A stretch of DNA of 64,000 nucleotides from Nocardioides sp. L-11A (GTDB lineage: Bacteria; Actinomycetota; Actinomycetes; Propionibacteriales; Nocardioidaceae), in contig CP124680.1 of the NCBI GenBank assembly GCA_029961745.1, positions 3,844,001-3,908,000 on the forward strand. Direction: 5' to 3'. Below, one piece after another: positions 7,205 to 16,635 of this stretch. Within the stretch, counting starts at the first letter, position 1. The number at the start of each line of letters is the position of its first letter. The position numbers were made by a program, and so were the translations under genes. Below the pieces are notes generated by a model, which did no database searches, was not told the origin of the DNA, and saw only the letters and a list, made by a program, of their open reading frames with translations.

Positions 7205-10200
7205 TCAGGCCAGCAAACCCCGCACCACGCGCAGGCCGACCGAGACCTTGGCGATGTCGGTCGGCTCGTCGGAGCACACCGCCGCCAACGCGCCGATCGC
7301 CTTGTCGACGACGCCGCCGGCCTCGGTCTCCCAGGTGGACACCCGGCGGGCGGCCGCCTCCAGCGGGTCGTCCGCGCCACCGACGTCGCGGGTGGCCGCG
7401 AGGACCTGCGCGGTGAGCTGGGCGTGCACGGTGTACAGGTCATCGCGGAGCGCCGCCCGGGCCATCGTCTGCCACTGGTCGGCCCGCGGCAGGTCGACGA
7501 TCCGGCGCTGCAGCACGGTCAGCCCGAGCCGCTCGCCCAACGCGAAATGGACCCGCGCCACCTCGGCCGGGGTGAGGTCGTGGCTGTCGGCGATCTCGAC
7601 GACGTTGAGCAGCGTGTAGGCGACGTCGAAGGAGGCGACCCGGGCCGCGAGATCCTCCGGCACGTCCTGCTCGACGAGCAGCGTCCGCCGGGCCTCGTAC
7701 GACGCGAGCTCGGCGCCGGTCAGCAGCCGGGGCAGCTCCAGCATGGTCTCCTGCACGGGACCGGCGAAGAACTCGACATTGCTCTGACTGTCGAGCGGGG
7801 GCCGCCGGTTGGTGACCAGCCAGCGGGAGGCCCGCTCGACGAGGGTGCGCATCTCGACCCGCATCCGGGTCTGCACCGCCGCGTCGAGCACGTTGTCGTA
7901 CTGCTCGAGCTCACGGCGCAGGGCGAGCGAGCCGAAGATCTCACGGGCCACGAAGTTGGCGCGGGTCAGCTCGGCGGCGCTGGCGCCGGTCTCGCCCGCC
8001 AGGCGTGGCCAGTAGGTCATGCCGGCGCCGTTGACCAGGTCGTTGACGACCTGGGTCACGATGATCTCGCGGCGCAGCGGGTGCTGGCCGATCTGGTCGA
8101 GGAAGCCCGCCTGGACCGGCTCCGGGAAGTAGGAGCGGAGATCGAGGGCGAGATAGGGGTCCTCCGGGAGGTCGGAGGCGAGCAGCTCCTCGGCCAGGAC
8201 GATCTTCGTGTAGGCCATCAGCACCGCGAGCTCGGGCTGGCTGAGCACGCCCCCGGCCTCGATCCGGCGCTGCACCTCGCGCTTGGCCGGCAGCGCCTCG
8301 AGCTCCCGGTCGAGGAGACCCTGCGCCTCCAGGTCGCGCATCCACTGCTCGTGGACGTGCAGCAGGGAGACGGCGTTCTTGGCGGCATTGGCGAGCGCGA
8401 GGTTCTGGTCGTAGTTGTCGCGCAGCACGAGGGTGGCGACCTCGTCGGTCATCGATGCCAGCAGCTCGTTGCGCTGCTTGCCGGTCAGGTCGCCGTCGGC
8501 GACCACCCGGTCGAGCAGGATCTTCAGGTTGACCTCGTGGTCGGAGGTGTCGACACCCGCCGAGTTGTCGATGAAGTCGGTGTTGATCCGGCCGCCGGCC
8601 ACGGCGTACTCGATCCGGCCGCGCTGGGTGAAGCCGAGGTTGCCGCCCTCGCCGACGCACCGCACCCGCAGCTCGCCGCCGTCGACGCGGATGGCGTCGT
8701 TGGACTTGTCGCCGGCGTCGGCGTCGGTCTCCCCCGCCGCCTTCACGTAGGTGCCGATGCCGCCGTTCCAGAGCAGGTCGACCGGTGCCAGCAGGATGGC
8801 CCGCATCAGCTCGGCCGGCGTCAGCTGCCGCACCCCGTCGGCGAGACCGAGCGCGGTGCGGACCTCGGGGCTGATCGGGATCGACTTGGCGCTGCGCGGG
8901 TAGACCCCGCCGCCGGCGGAGATGAGCGCCTTGTCGTAGTCCTGCCAGCTCGACCGGGGCAGCTCGAAGAGCCGCCGTCGCTCGGCGTACGACGCGGCGG
9001 CGTCGGGCCGGGGGTCGAGGAAGATGTCGCGGTGGTCGAAGGCGGCGACCAGGCGGATGTGCTCGGAGCAGAGCATGCCGTTGCCGAACACGTCGCCGGA
9101 CATGTCGCCGATGCCGACGACGGTGATGTCCTCGTTCTGGCAGTCGATGCCCATCTCGCGGAAGTGGCGGCGCACGGACACCCAGGCGCCCTTGGCGGTG
9201 ATGCCCATCGCCTTGTGGTCGTAGCCGACCGACCCGCCGCTGGCGAAGGCGTCGCCCAGCCAGAAGCGATAGTCGGCCGAGACGCCGTTGGCGATGTCGG
9301 AGAAGGTGGCGGTGCCCTTGTCGGCGGCGACGACGAGGTAGGAGTCGTCGGCGTCGTGGCGCACGACGTCGGGCGGCGGCATCGTCTCACCGCCGACGAG
9401 GTTGTCGGTCACGTCGAGCAGGCCGCGGATGAAGGTCGTGTAGCAGGCCACTCCCTCGGCCAGCCATGCCTCCCGGTTGGAGCTGTCGGGCAGCTGCTTG
9501 GCGTAGAACCCGCCCTTGGCCCCCACCGGCACGATCACCGTGTTCTTGACCATCTGCGCCTTGACCAGGCCGAGGATCTCGGTGCGGAAGTCGTCCCGCC
9601 GATCCGACCAGCGCAGGCCGCCGCGCGCCACCGCGCCGAAGCGCAGGTGCACGCCCTCGACCCGAGGGCTGTAGACGAAGATCTCGAACCTCGGCCGCGG
9701 CTCGGGCAGGTCCGGGATCGCCGACGGCTCCAGCTTGAGCGAGAGATAGGGCTTCGGGGCGCCGTCGTCGGTCTGGAAGTAGTTGGTCCGCAGGGTGCTG
9801 CGGATGTGGGTCAGGTAGGAGCGCAGGATCCGGTCGTGGTCGAGGCTGACCACGTCGTCGAGGGCGCCGCGGATCTTCTCGACGAGGGCCTCCTCGCGTG
9901 CGGTGCGCTCGTCCTCGGCGGCGGGATCGAAGCGCACCTCGAAGAGCGCCACCAGCAGCTGGGCGAGGTCGACGTTGTCGACCAGTGCCTGCTCGATCGA
10001 GTCGAGGGCGAACGGGCTGCTGCCCTGCTTCATGTACTTCGCGTAGGCGCGCAGCAGCATCGCCTGCCGCCAGGTCAGCTGGGCGCGCAGCACCAGCCGG
10101 TTGAAGCCGTCGGTCTCCGTGTGGCCGTCCCACATGGCGCGCATGGCGGCGGAGAACAGCTCGCGGGCGTGGTCGGGCAGCGCCTCGTCGTAGCGCAGGC

Positions 10201-12145
10201 CGAAGTCGTAGATGTGGGTACGCCGCTCCAGGCCGGCCAGGGCGTACGGCCGCTCGTCGACCACCTCGACGCCCATCGAGGACAGCATCGGCAGCACCGC
10301 GCTGAGGGAGAGCGGATCGCCGATCCGGAACATCTTGAGTCGGGCCTCGCCGTCGGCGGCGTCGACCTCGGCGTACAGCGACTGGTCGCGGCCCTCGTCG
10401 CCCTGGATGCCCTCGATCCGGCCGAGGTCGACCGCGGCGGTGCGCGGGGTGAAGTCCTCCTTGTAGGCCTCGGGGAAGGCGTCGAGGTAGCGGCGGCCGA
10501 GCAGCGCACCGGCCTCCTCGCCGTACTCGGCGATGACGGCCTGCAGGAAGTCCTCCTGCCACGAGCGCGACGCCTCGATCAGGCGGCGCTCGAGGTCGGC
10601 GGTGTCGATGTCGTCGGGGATCAGCTCGCCCTTGGGCAGGTGCACGACGAAGTGCACCCGCGCGGTCGTCGACTCGTTGATGCTGACGTTGAACTCGACC
10701 GCGTCGGGGCCGATCCGGCCCTTGCCGATCTGCTCGGTGAGGATCTGCACGAACCGATGCCGCACGCCGGTGTTGTAGCGGTCGCGCGGCAGGTAGACGA
10801 GGACCGAGAGATAGCGCGCGTAGGTGTCGCGGCGGATGAACAGGCGCACGGCACGGCGCTCGCGGGCCCGCATCGCCGCCTCGACGATCGGGGCCAGCTC
10901 GTCGACCGGCGTGTGGAAGAGCTCGTCGCGGGGATAGGTCTCGAGGGTGTCGAGGAGCGCGGCGCCGTCGTGGCTGCGGGCGTCGTACCCGCCGCGGGCG
11001 AGGACCTCGTCGACCTTCTCGCGCAGCAGCGGGATGCGCAGCAGCGACTCGGTGTAGGCGGCGCTGGAGAGCAGGCCGAGGAACCGGCGCTCCCCCACGA
11101 CCTCGCCGTCGGGACCGAAGGTCTTCACGCCGACGTAGTCGAGGTACGCCGGGCGGTGCACGGTCGAGCGGGAGTTGGCCTTGGCCAGGACGAGCAGCCG
11201 CTTCTCGCGCGCCTTGGCCTTCACCGCCTCGGGGAGCCGGCTGAACGCGATCGAGGTGTCGCCCTCCGCAGGGCTCTCGCGCAGGATGCCGAGGCCGGTG
11301 CCGGGGACGGGGCGCAGGACATCGTCGACGAGGCCCTCGGGCTGCCCCTCGGCTCCGCCCTCCACAGGGACCCGGTCGAGGAGGTACTCGCGGTAGCCCA
11401 GGAAGGTGAAGTGCTCGTCGGCGAGCCAGCCGAGCAGCTCGGCGGCCTGCCGGACCTCGTCGGCATCGAGCGGCGGCGGGTCGGAGGCCAGGCCGGCGAC
11501 GACCTCGGCGACCCGCTCCTGCATGGCCGGCCAGTCATCGACCGACGCGCGCACGTCGCCGAGCACCCGGCGGCAGTCGGCCGCGACCTGCTCGGGGGTG
11601 TCGTCGCCCTCGCCGCTGAGTCGGCCGATCTCGACGTGCATCCAGGACTCACGGACCAGGCCCTCGGCAGGCGCGGTCGACCCGGAGGCGACCGGCTCGG
11701 CCGCCAGCAGGCGACCCGCGTCGTCGCGGCGTACGTCGAAGGTCGGGTGGACCACGGTGCGCACCTCGTGGAGCCCCCGCGAGAGCTCCATGGTCAGCGA
11801 GTCGACGAGGAAGGGCATGTCCTCGACGACCACCTCCACCACGGAGTGGCCCCCGGCCGACCAGCCGTTCTCGGCCACCGTGGGGGTGTGCACCCGGACC
11901 TTGACCTGGCCCGCGGCCCGCTCGAGCGCGAGATGGAAATGGGAGGCGAAGGCGCCGTAGACGTCGAGATCGCTGCGGCTGGCGAGCTCCTCGGTCGCGA
12001 CATGCCGGTAGTAGGCCGGCAGCAGCGCGGGGAGCGCATCACGGGGCGGCGCCCCGGGCCCCTTGGCCGGTCCGGCCGCGGCGGCGGCCTGCTCGAAGAT
12101 GCGGTCACGGTCTGCCCCCTGTGCCGAGGGCGGCGGCGTCGTCAT
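7205..12145 (-). CDS. gdh: NAD-specific glutamate dehydrogenase, large (180 kDa) class
   Basis: 1646 residues; ATG 12145 is preferred over GTG 12151 because GAGGTG sits 6 nt before it. Oxidative deamination of glutamate to 2-oxoglutarate with NAD. The length matches the 180-kDa actinobacterial/proteobacterial class. An N-terminal half with ACT-like regulatory stretches precedes the catalytic part, recognised by GGLRWSDR, the catalytic-lysine segment PVGAKGGFY, the glycine-rich GIGDMSGDVFGNGM of the nucleotide fold and the NSAGVD segment. Cytosolic. It stands alone, 22 bp from the exporter operon start and divergent from DUF2505 genes. A very long open frame on the opposite strand is a GC-skew shadow. 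Confidence 0.96.
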   Translation of the reverse strand: MTTPPPSAQGADRDRIFEQAAAAAGPAKGPGAPPRDALPALLPAYYRHVATEELASRSDLDVYGAFASHFHLALERAAGQVKVRVHTPTVAENGWSAGGHSVVEVVVEDMPFLVDSLTMELSRGLHEVRTVVHPTFDVRRDDAGRLLAAEPVASGSTAPAEGLVRESWMHVEIGRLSGEGDDTPEQVAADCRRVLGDVRASVDDWPAMQERVAEVVAGLASDPPPLDADEVRQAAELLGWLADEHFTFLGYREYLLDRVPVEGGAEGQPEGLVDDVLRPVPGTGLGILRESPAEGDTSIAFSRLPEAVKAKAREKRLLVLAKANSRSTVHRPAYLDYVGVKTFGPDGEVVGERRFLGLLSSAAYTESLLRIPLLREKVDEVLARGGYDARSHDGAALLDTLETYPRDELFHTPVDELAPIVEAAMRARERRAVRLFIRRDTYARYLSVLVYLPRDRYNTGVRHRFVQILTEQIGKGRIGPDAVEFNVSINESTTARVHFVVHLPKGELIPDDIDTADLERRLIEASRSWQEDFLQAVIAEYGEEAGALLGRRYLDAFPEAYKEDFTPRTAAVDLGRIEGIQGDEGRDQSLYAEVDAADGEARLKMFRIGDPLSLSAVLPMLSSMGVEVVDERPYALAGLERRTHIYDFGLRYDEALPDHARELFSAAMRAMWDGHTETDGFNRLVLRAQLTWRQAMLLRAYAKYMKQGSSPFALDSIEQALVDNVDLAQLLVALFEVRFDPAAEDERTAREEALVEKIRGALDDVVSLDHDRILRSYLTHIRSTLRTNYFQTDDGAPKPYLSLKLEPSAIPDLPEPRPRFEIFVYSPRVEGVHLRFGAVARGGLRWSDRRDDFRTEILGLVKAQMVKNTVIVPVGAKGGFYAKQLPDSSNREAWLAEGVACYTTFIRGLLDVTDNLVGGETMPPPDVVRHDADDSYLVVAADKGTATFSDIANGVSADYRFWLGDAFASGGSVGYDHKAMGITAKGAWVSVRRHFREMGIDCQNEDITVVGIGDMSGDVFGNGMLCSEHIRLVAAFDHRDIFLDPRPDAAASYAERRRLFELPRSSWQDYDKALISAGGGVYPRSAKSIPISPEVRTALGLADGVRQLTPAELMRAILLAPVDLLWNGGIGTYVKAAGETDADAGDKSNDAIRVDGGELRVRCVGEGGNLGFTQRGRIEYAVAGGRINTDFIDNSAGVDTSDHEVNLKILLDRVVADGDLTGKQRNELLASMTDEVATLVLRDNYDQNLALANAAKNAVSLLHVHEQWMRDLEAQGLLDRELEALPAKREVQRRIEAGGVLSQPELAVLMAYTKIVLAEELLASDLPEDPYLALDLRSYFPEPVQAGFLDQIGQHPLRREIIVTQVVNDLVNGAGMTYWPRLAGETGASAAELTRANFVAREIFGSLALRRELEQYDNVLDAAVQTRMRVEMRTLVERASRWLVTNRRPPLDSQSNVEFFAGPVQETMLELPRLLTGAELASYEARRTLLVEQDVPEDLAARVASFDVAYTLLNVVEIADSHDLTPAEVARVHFALGERLGLTVLQRRIVDLPRADQWQTMARAALRDDLYTVHAQLTAQVLAATRDVGGADDPLEAAARRVSTWETEAGGVVDKAIGALAAVCSDEPTDIAKVSVGLRVVRGLLA

Positions 12146-12204
12146 TGACACACCTCGACCCTAGGACCTGGTCATCACCGCTCACAACCGGGTCATGCGC
12201 CATG

Positions 12205-12696
12205 ATGTCTCGCATGCGACACAGTCGAGAGCTCCCCTACGACGCCGCGCCGGAGGAGGTGTTCGCGATGCTCGCGGACCCAGCCTTCCGGGAGAAGGTC
12301 GGAGCCGCCCAGGAGGTCGTCTCGATCGACGTGACCGTGACCCCGGCCGGCTCCGGCTTCACCCTGGTCAGCGACCAGGTGCAGAACACGGCCGGACTGC
12401 CCGCCATCGCGAAGAAGATCGCCGGCGACACGACCCGCGCGGTGGTCCGCGAGGAGTGGGCCGACGCCTGCTCCGGCACGATCGAGATCACCGCTCCCGG
12501 CAAGCCGACCCGGGCCGTCGGCACCATCCGACTCACGCCGACCGGAGCGGGTACGACCTACGTCCAGGAGCTCGAGGTCACCGTCAAGGTCCCGCTGGTG
12601 GCCGGCAAGCTCGAGAAGCTGATGGCCGACAACATCGACGCCGGTCTCACCGTGGAGCACGCGGTGGGCGTGGCCTGGCTGAAGGGAGAGCGCTGA
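12205..12696 (+). CDS. DUF2505 protein (START-like fold), first copy
   Basis: 163 residues if ATG 12205 is used; ATG 12202 and ATG 12214 are in frame too. 12205 gives the best N-terminal match to the next gene. DUF2505 is an actinobacterial family of unknown role, related to SRPBCC/START ligand-binding folds. Pattern: YDAAPEEVFAMLADPAFREKV near the N-terminus, KVPLVAGKLEKL near the C-terminus. No signal peptide or membrane helix. A clear RBS is lacking. It lies 1 bp before a paralogue, so both form a small operon divergent from gdh. Confidence 0.8.
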   Translation: MSRMRHSRELPYDAAPEEVFAMLADPAFREKVGAAQEVVSIDVTVTPAGSGFTLVSDQVQNTAGLPAIAKKIAGDTTRAVVREEWADACSGTIEITAPGKPTRAVGTIRLTPTGAGTTYVQELEVTVKVPLVAGKLEKLMADNIDAGLTVEHAVGVAWLKGER

Positions 12697-12697
12697 G

Positions 12698-13180
12698 ATG
12701 GCGACCCGACTGGTGCACGAGATGACCTACGACGCCCCCGTGATCGAGGTCGCGGCGATGCTCACCGACCCGGTCTTCCGGGAGACGGTGTGCCGCAACC
12801 AGCGCGCGACGTCGTACGCCGTCGAGATCGAGGGCAACGTCGACGCGAAGGCCGTGCGGATCGAGATGGAGCAGCCCACCGACAAGGTGCCGGCGTTCGC
12901 GAAGAAGTTCATCGGCGCGACCACGACGATCGTGCAGACCGAGACCTGGTCGAGCCCCCACGCGGCGACGATCACCGTGGGCATCCCCGGCAAGCCCGGC
13001 GAGATCAACGGCACCGTGCGGCTCGACGAGTCCGCCGGCGTCACCACGGAGACCGTCGAGCTGGAGATCAAGGTGAAGATCCCGCTCGTCGCGGGCAAGA
13101 TCGAGGAGCTGCTGGCCAAGCTGCTCGGCAGCGCACTGCGCGCCGAGGAGCGCACCGGCAAGGAGTGGCTCAGCCGCTAG
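12698..13180 (+). CDS. DUF2505 protein, second copy
   Basis: 160 residues, starting 1 bp after the previous stop with AAGGGAGAG about 11 nt upstream. Clear paralogue of its neighbour: YDAPVIEVAAMLTDPVFRE, then KIPLVAGKIEELLAKLL, with the same length and spacing, so it arose by tandem duplication. Likely ligand-binding START-like fold; no catalytic residues are known for the family. The stop overlaps head-on with that of the 49-residue minus-strand ORF (stops share 13178-13179). Confidence 0.83.
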   Translation: MATRLVHEMTYDAPVIEVAAMLTDPVFRETVCRNQRATSYAVEIEGNVDAKAVRIEMEQPTDKVPAFAKKFIGATTTIVQTETWSSPHAATITVGIPGKPGEINGTVRLDESAGVTTETVELEIKVKIPLVAGKIEELLAKLLGSALRAEERTGKEWLSR

Positions 13181-13326
13181 CGTCCGTCGTGGTGCTCGCC
13201 GTCCCGTCCCTCGGCGCGGCGGCGGAAGAAGATCACGATCCCCAGGACCACGAACGGACCGAAGGCGAGCACGATCGTCGCGATCTGCTCGACGGGATGC
13301 AGGGCACCGAGATGCAGGGCGATCAT
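13177..13326 (-). CDS. 49-residue membrane micropeptide coupled to the acyltransferase
   Basis: ATG at 13326 overlaps the WS/DGAT stop as ATGA, and the frame runs 49 codons to TAG at 13177. The product has one hydrophobic helix (about residues 12-34, ending IVIFF) followed by RRR and a polar Asp/His/Gly-rich tail, so an N-out/C-in single pass is predicted by the positive-inside rule. The ATGA coupling and the convincing helix argue that it is real; the short length and lack of a known family argue for caution. A role in anchoring or tuning the acyltransferase is only inference. Confidence 0.6.
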   Translation of the reverse strand: MIALHLGALHPVEQIATIVLAFGPFVVLGIVIFFRRRAEGRDGEHHDGR

Positions 13327-14786
13327 GACTCGTCCTTCGCCGGGCCCTTCCTGGCCGTGCGGCGCCCGCGCGGTGCGCGCTGCCGGGTGGCCGAGGAGAG
13401 GTCGATCAGCTCGTCCAGCGCCTCGCGCACGCAGGCGCCCAGGAGCTCGGCGTCGGGGATCCAGTCGCGGTCGGCCGTGATGCCGTAGAACACCCCGCCG
13501 TCGTACGACGTCACGCCGATCGCCAGCGGGTGGCCGGGGGTCAGCGGCGGGACCGGGTAGCTGGCGAGCATCCGCGCGCCGGCGGCGTACAGCGGGGCCT
13601 GCGGGCCGGGGACGTTGGTGACCGAGAGCTGGTAGCCGCGGCGCAGCTCACTCGCCGCGACCCGCGACCCGATCGCGTGGAAGGTGGTCGGCGCGAAGCC
13701 CGCGATCCCGGCGAGCCGGTTGGCGGCGACGCTGCGGCCGGTGTCCTTGTGGGCCTGGAAGGAGTAGGAGACCTGGTGCAGGCGCACCACCGGACTCGGC
13801 TCCCCCACCGGCAGGTCGACGAAGTGCGCGGCGATCTGACTGCCGAGGGAGGTGGCCTCGAGCTCCTCGTCGATGACGGACACCGGCACCACGGCGCGCA
13901 CCTGACGCAGGCCGCCGAGCGACTCCGCGCGGGTCATCAGCCAGGCCCGCAGGGCGCCGGTGACGGTGGCCAGGATGACGTCGTTGACAGTGCCGCCGTG
14001 GGCCTCGCGGATCCGGCGGTAGTCGGCGAGGCGGGTCTCGACGGTCACGATCCGGCGCTGCTGGGAGAGCGGTCCGTTGATGACACCGCCGGTCTTGGGC
14101 CGGCGGCCGGTCGCCGCGGCGAGGAAGGAGCGGGCCCGCTCGCTGCGTCGGTCGGCGGTGCGGGCCAGGGCCCGGGAGCCGGTGCGCACGGTGTCGATCA
14201 GCTCGCCGGCATCGGTCAGGTTGTCGCGCACCGCGTCCGCGAGCAGGTGGGCCGGGTTGAGCGGGCGCCGCGGCGCCCAGTCGTCGGGATCGAGGGCACG
14301 AGCGTCGGGCTGGAGATCGAGCAGCAGCTGACCGAGGTCGACGGTGTGGATGCCGTCGACGAGCGCCTGGTGCGCCTTGGAGAGCAGCGCGACCCGGCCG
14401 CCCTCCAGGCCCTCGACGAAGTAGATCTCCCACAGCGGGCGGCTGCGGTCGAGCGGGCGGGACACGATCCGTGCGACCAGCTCGAGGAGCTGGGCGGACG
14501 TGCCGGGGCGCGGGAGCGCGGAGCGGCGTACGTGGAAGCCGAGGTCGAACTTCTCGTCATCGACCCAGACCGGGTTGGCCAGGTGGCCGGGGATCGCCTG
14601 CAGCCGCTGCCGGTAGCGCGGCACGAACGCGATCCGGTCGCGGATCAGTGCGACCAGGCGGGCGTGGTCGAACGCGTCGGGCCCCTCGCCGGGGTCGAAG
14701 ATCTCGATCGTCGCGTTGTGCTGCGGCGTCTGCGGCGACTCCTGCTCGAGGAACGTCAGATCGCGTGGACGCACCCGATCGACCAC
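13323..14786 (-). CDS. Wax ester synthase/diacylglycerol acyltransferase-family protein with altered active site
   Basis: 487 residues from GTG 14786, with GGGAG 6 nt upstream; it yields the family N-terminus DRVRPRDLTFLEQE. WS/DGAT proteins move acyl-CoA chains onto diacylglycerol or long alcohols at lipid-body surfaces. The family site HHxxxDG reads HQALVDG here: the first His, Asp and Gly are present, the second His (the usual general base) is Gln (codons CAC CAG near 14371). Other family marks are present: NDVILA, and the C-terminal SVTNVPGP. Either activity is lost or this branch works differently. Followed directly by the 49-residue membrane ORF. Confidence 0.87.
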   Translation of the reverse strand: MVDRVRPRDLTFLEQESPQTPQHNATIEIFDPGEGPDAFDHARLVALIRDRIAFVPRYRQRLQAIPGHLANPVWVDDEKFDLGFHVRRSALPRPGTSAQLLELVARIVSRPLDRSRPLWEIYFVEGLEGGRVALLSKAHQALVDGIHTVDLGQLLLDLQPDARALDPDDWAPRRPLNPAHLLADAVRDNLTDAGELIDTVRTGSRALARTADRRSERARSFLAAATGRRPKTGGVINGPLSQQRRIVTVETRLADYRRIREAHGGTVNDVILATVTGALRAWLMTRAESLGGLRQVRAVVPVSVIDEELEATSLGSQIAAHFVDLPVGEPSPVVRLHQVSYSFQAHKDTGRSVAANRLAGIAGFAPTTFHAIGSRVAASELRRGYQLSVTNVPGPQAPLYAAGARMLASYPVPPLTPGHPLAIGVTSYDGGVFYGITADRDWIPDAELLGACVREALDELIDLSSATRQRAPRGRRTARKGPAKDES

Positions 14787-14927
14787 GTCGTACTCCCGCC
14801 TCTGGACCGATCCCCGGACGATCGGCGACCGGCCCCATCGGGTCGCCTTGGGATCACATGAGATTCTGGCAGACGACACCGATCATCCGCGGATTCGTCC
14901 GCGGGTGTTCTGCGATGAGGAGGAAGC

Positions 14928-15287
14928 ATGCAGCGGCTGCGCATCGTCGGCGCGGCGCTCGCCGGGTTCATGCTCCTCGGGACCGCCACCGCGTGCGGCT
15001 CCGGGGACGAGGCGAGCACCGACGAGAAGGTCGTCGTCGACATCACCGTCAAGGACGGCGAGATCACGCCGAAGGGCGACCGGGTCAAGGTCTCCGCCGG
15101 GCAGCCGATCGACCTCGTGGTGACCGCCGACGCCGCCGGCTCGCTGCACATGCACTCCGATCCGGAGCAGGAGTTCGCCTACGACGTGGGGACGAAGACG
15201 TTCCCGATCTCGATCGACCGGCCCGGCGTGATCGAGGTGGAGTCGCACGATCCGGCGCAGATCATCGTGCAGCTCGAAGTCCGATGA
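14928..15287 (+). CDS. Small secreted lipoprotein with cupredoxin-like features
   Basis: 119 residues behind an excellent RBS (GAGGAGGA, 4 nt before ATG 14928). Signal peptide with lipobox ending ATAC (Cys 23), then a compact beta-rich domain of about 95 residues with VKDGEITPKGDRVKV and a LHMHSD segment. The pattern resembles a cupredoxin-like fold, but the full type-1 copper ligand set (His, Cys, His, Met) is not evident because there is no second Cys. Stop overlaps the next start (ATGA), so it works with the membrane protein that follows. Metal handling is a guess from fold and His/Met content. Confidence 0.78.
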   Translation: MQRLRIVGAALAGFMLLGTATACGSGDEASTDEKVVVDITVKDGEITPKGDRVKVSAGQPIDLVVTADAAGSLHMHSDPEQEFAYDVGTKTFPISIDRPGVIEVESHDPAQIIVQLEVR

Positions 15288-16618
15288 CCCCCGCCTCCGG
15301 CACCGTCGAGGCGCACGGCATCGGCGGTCAGGCCGACCTGCCGATCTCCCTCGAGCTCGCCGTGTCCGGCGCGGTCGCCGCCCTCGTCGTCTCGTTCACC
15401 GTCCTGGCCGTGGCCTGGCGACGGCCGCGGTACGACGGCGGTGCGTTCCCCGGCCGTCCGGCGCCGCGTCTCCTCGACGTCGTCACCGCCTCTCCCGCCT
15501 TCCGGATCGCGCTGCGCGTGATCGGCATGGTGATCGCCCTGTTCGCCGTGTTCACCGCGGTCTTCGGCCAGGACAGCCTGACGAACCCGTTCTTCGGGAT
15601 CGTCTACGTCTGGTGGTGGGTCGGCCTGATCTTCGCCTCGGCCGTGTTCGGCCCGGTGTGGCGGGCGATCAGCCCGGTCCGGACGATCAACGCGGGCATC
15701 GCGCGGCTCTCGGGCAGCGACCCCGACGAGGGCCTGGTCGACTACCCCTCTTGGCTCGGGTACTGGCCGGCGGCGCTCGGACTCTTCGCGTTCGTCTGGC
15801 TGGAGCTGGCATCCAGGACCCCGACCGAGCTGGGCTCGGTGCGCCTGTGGTGCGCGATCTACGTCGGCGCGATGCTCATCGGCGGCGCGGTCTTCGGCAA
15901 CCGCTTCTACGAGAGCGCCGATCCGTTCGAGGTCTACTCGTCGCTCATCGCGAAGCTGTCGCCGTGGGCGCGGGTGGACGGGCGCCTGGTCCTCCGCAGC
16001 CCGCTGGCCAACCTGGCGACGATCCCGTCGACGCCCGGCCTGATCGGCGTCGTCGGCGTCCTCTTCGGCAGCACCGCCTTCGACTCGTTCGCGGAGTCGT
16101 CCTTCTGGGTCAAGACCTACCAGAACGCGTCGGTGAGCAAGTTCCTGCTCGACAACGTGGCGCTCGTGGTGTTCTGCGTGGTGGCCGGCCTGCTGTTCAG
16201 CATCGGCAGCGCGCTCACCCCGTCGCGCGAGGGACTGTCGCGACGCGACCTACCGCGCCGCTACGCCCACTCGATCGTGCCGATCATCCTCGGCTACATC
16301 GTGGCCCACTACCTGACCCTGTTCATCGACGTCGGGACACAGACCCTCGCGCGGGCCAGCGACCCGCTGGGCAAGGGGTGGGACATCCTCGGCACGGCGG
16401 CACTCGAGCCGTCGTACTGGTTCTCGTATCACCCGGAGGTCCTCGCGACGATCAAGGTGCTCGCCGTCGTGGTCGGGCACGTCGTGGCGGCCGTCGCTGC
16501 GCACGACCGGGCGCTGAGCCTGCTTCCGCCGCGCGACCAGATCACCGGGCAGCTCCCGCTGCTGGTCGTGATGGTCGGGTTCACGGCCGGCGGGCTGTTC
16601 CTGCTGTTCAGCGCCTGA
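15284..16618 (+). CDS. Polytopic membrane protein partnered with the lipoprotein
   Basis: 444 residues from ATG 15284, overlapping the lipoprotein stop. About nine to ten hydrophobic segments can be traced (near 20-42, 85-105, 112-130, 165-185, 192-210, 250-275, 295-315, 330-355, 390-415, 422-442). The N-terminus AHGIGGQADLP resembles an actinobacterial family that I recall being labelled 'fenitrothion hydrolase' in databases, a name unlikely to describe its role. No transporter family signature is seen. With the lipoprotein it may form a two-part envelope redox or metal system. Confidence 0.75.
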   Translation: MTPASGTVEAHGIGGQADLPISLELAVSGAVAALVVSFTVLAVAWRRPRYDGGAFPGRPAPRLLDVVTASPAFRIALRVIGMVIALFAVFTAVFGQDSLTNPFFGIVYVWWWVGLIFASAVFGPVWRAISPVRTINAGIARLSGSDPDEGLVDYPSWLGYWPAALGLFAFVWLELASRTPTELGSVRLWCAIYVGAMLIGGAVFGNRFYESADPFEVYSSLIAKLSPWARVDGRLVLRSPLANLATIPSTPGLIGVVGVLFGSTAFDSFAESSFWVKTYQNASVSKFLLDNVALVVFCVVAGLLFSIGSALTPSREGLSRRDLPRRYAHSIVPIILGYIVAHYLTLFIDVGTQTLARASDPLGKGWDILGTAALEPSYWFSYHPEVLATIKVLAVVVGHVVAAVAAHDRALSLLPPRDQITGQLPLLVVMVGFTAGGLFLLFSA

Positions 16619-16635
16619 CGGCGTCGCGAGGACCA

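Noticed and set aside
6620..12148. Open frame of 1842 codons on the plus strand
   Set aside because: Exact antisense of gdh, low-complexity Arg/Val/Gly composition caused by GC-rich third positions; no domain, no RBS.
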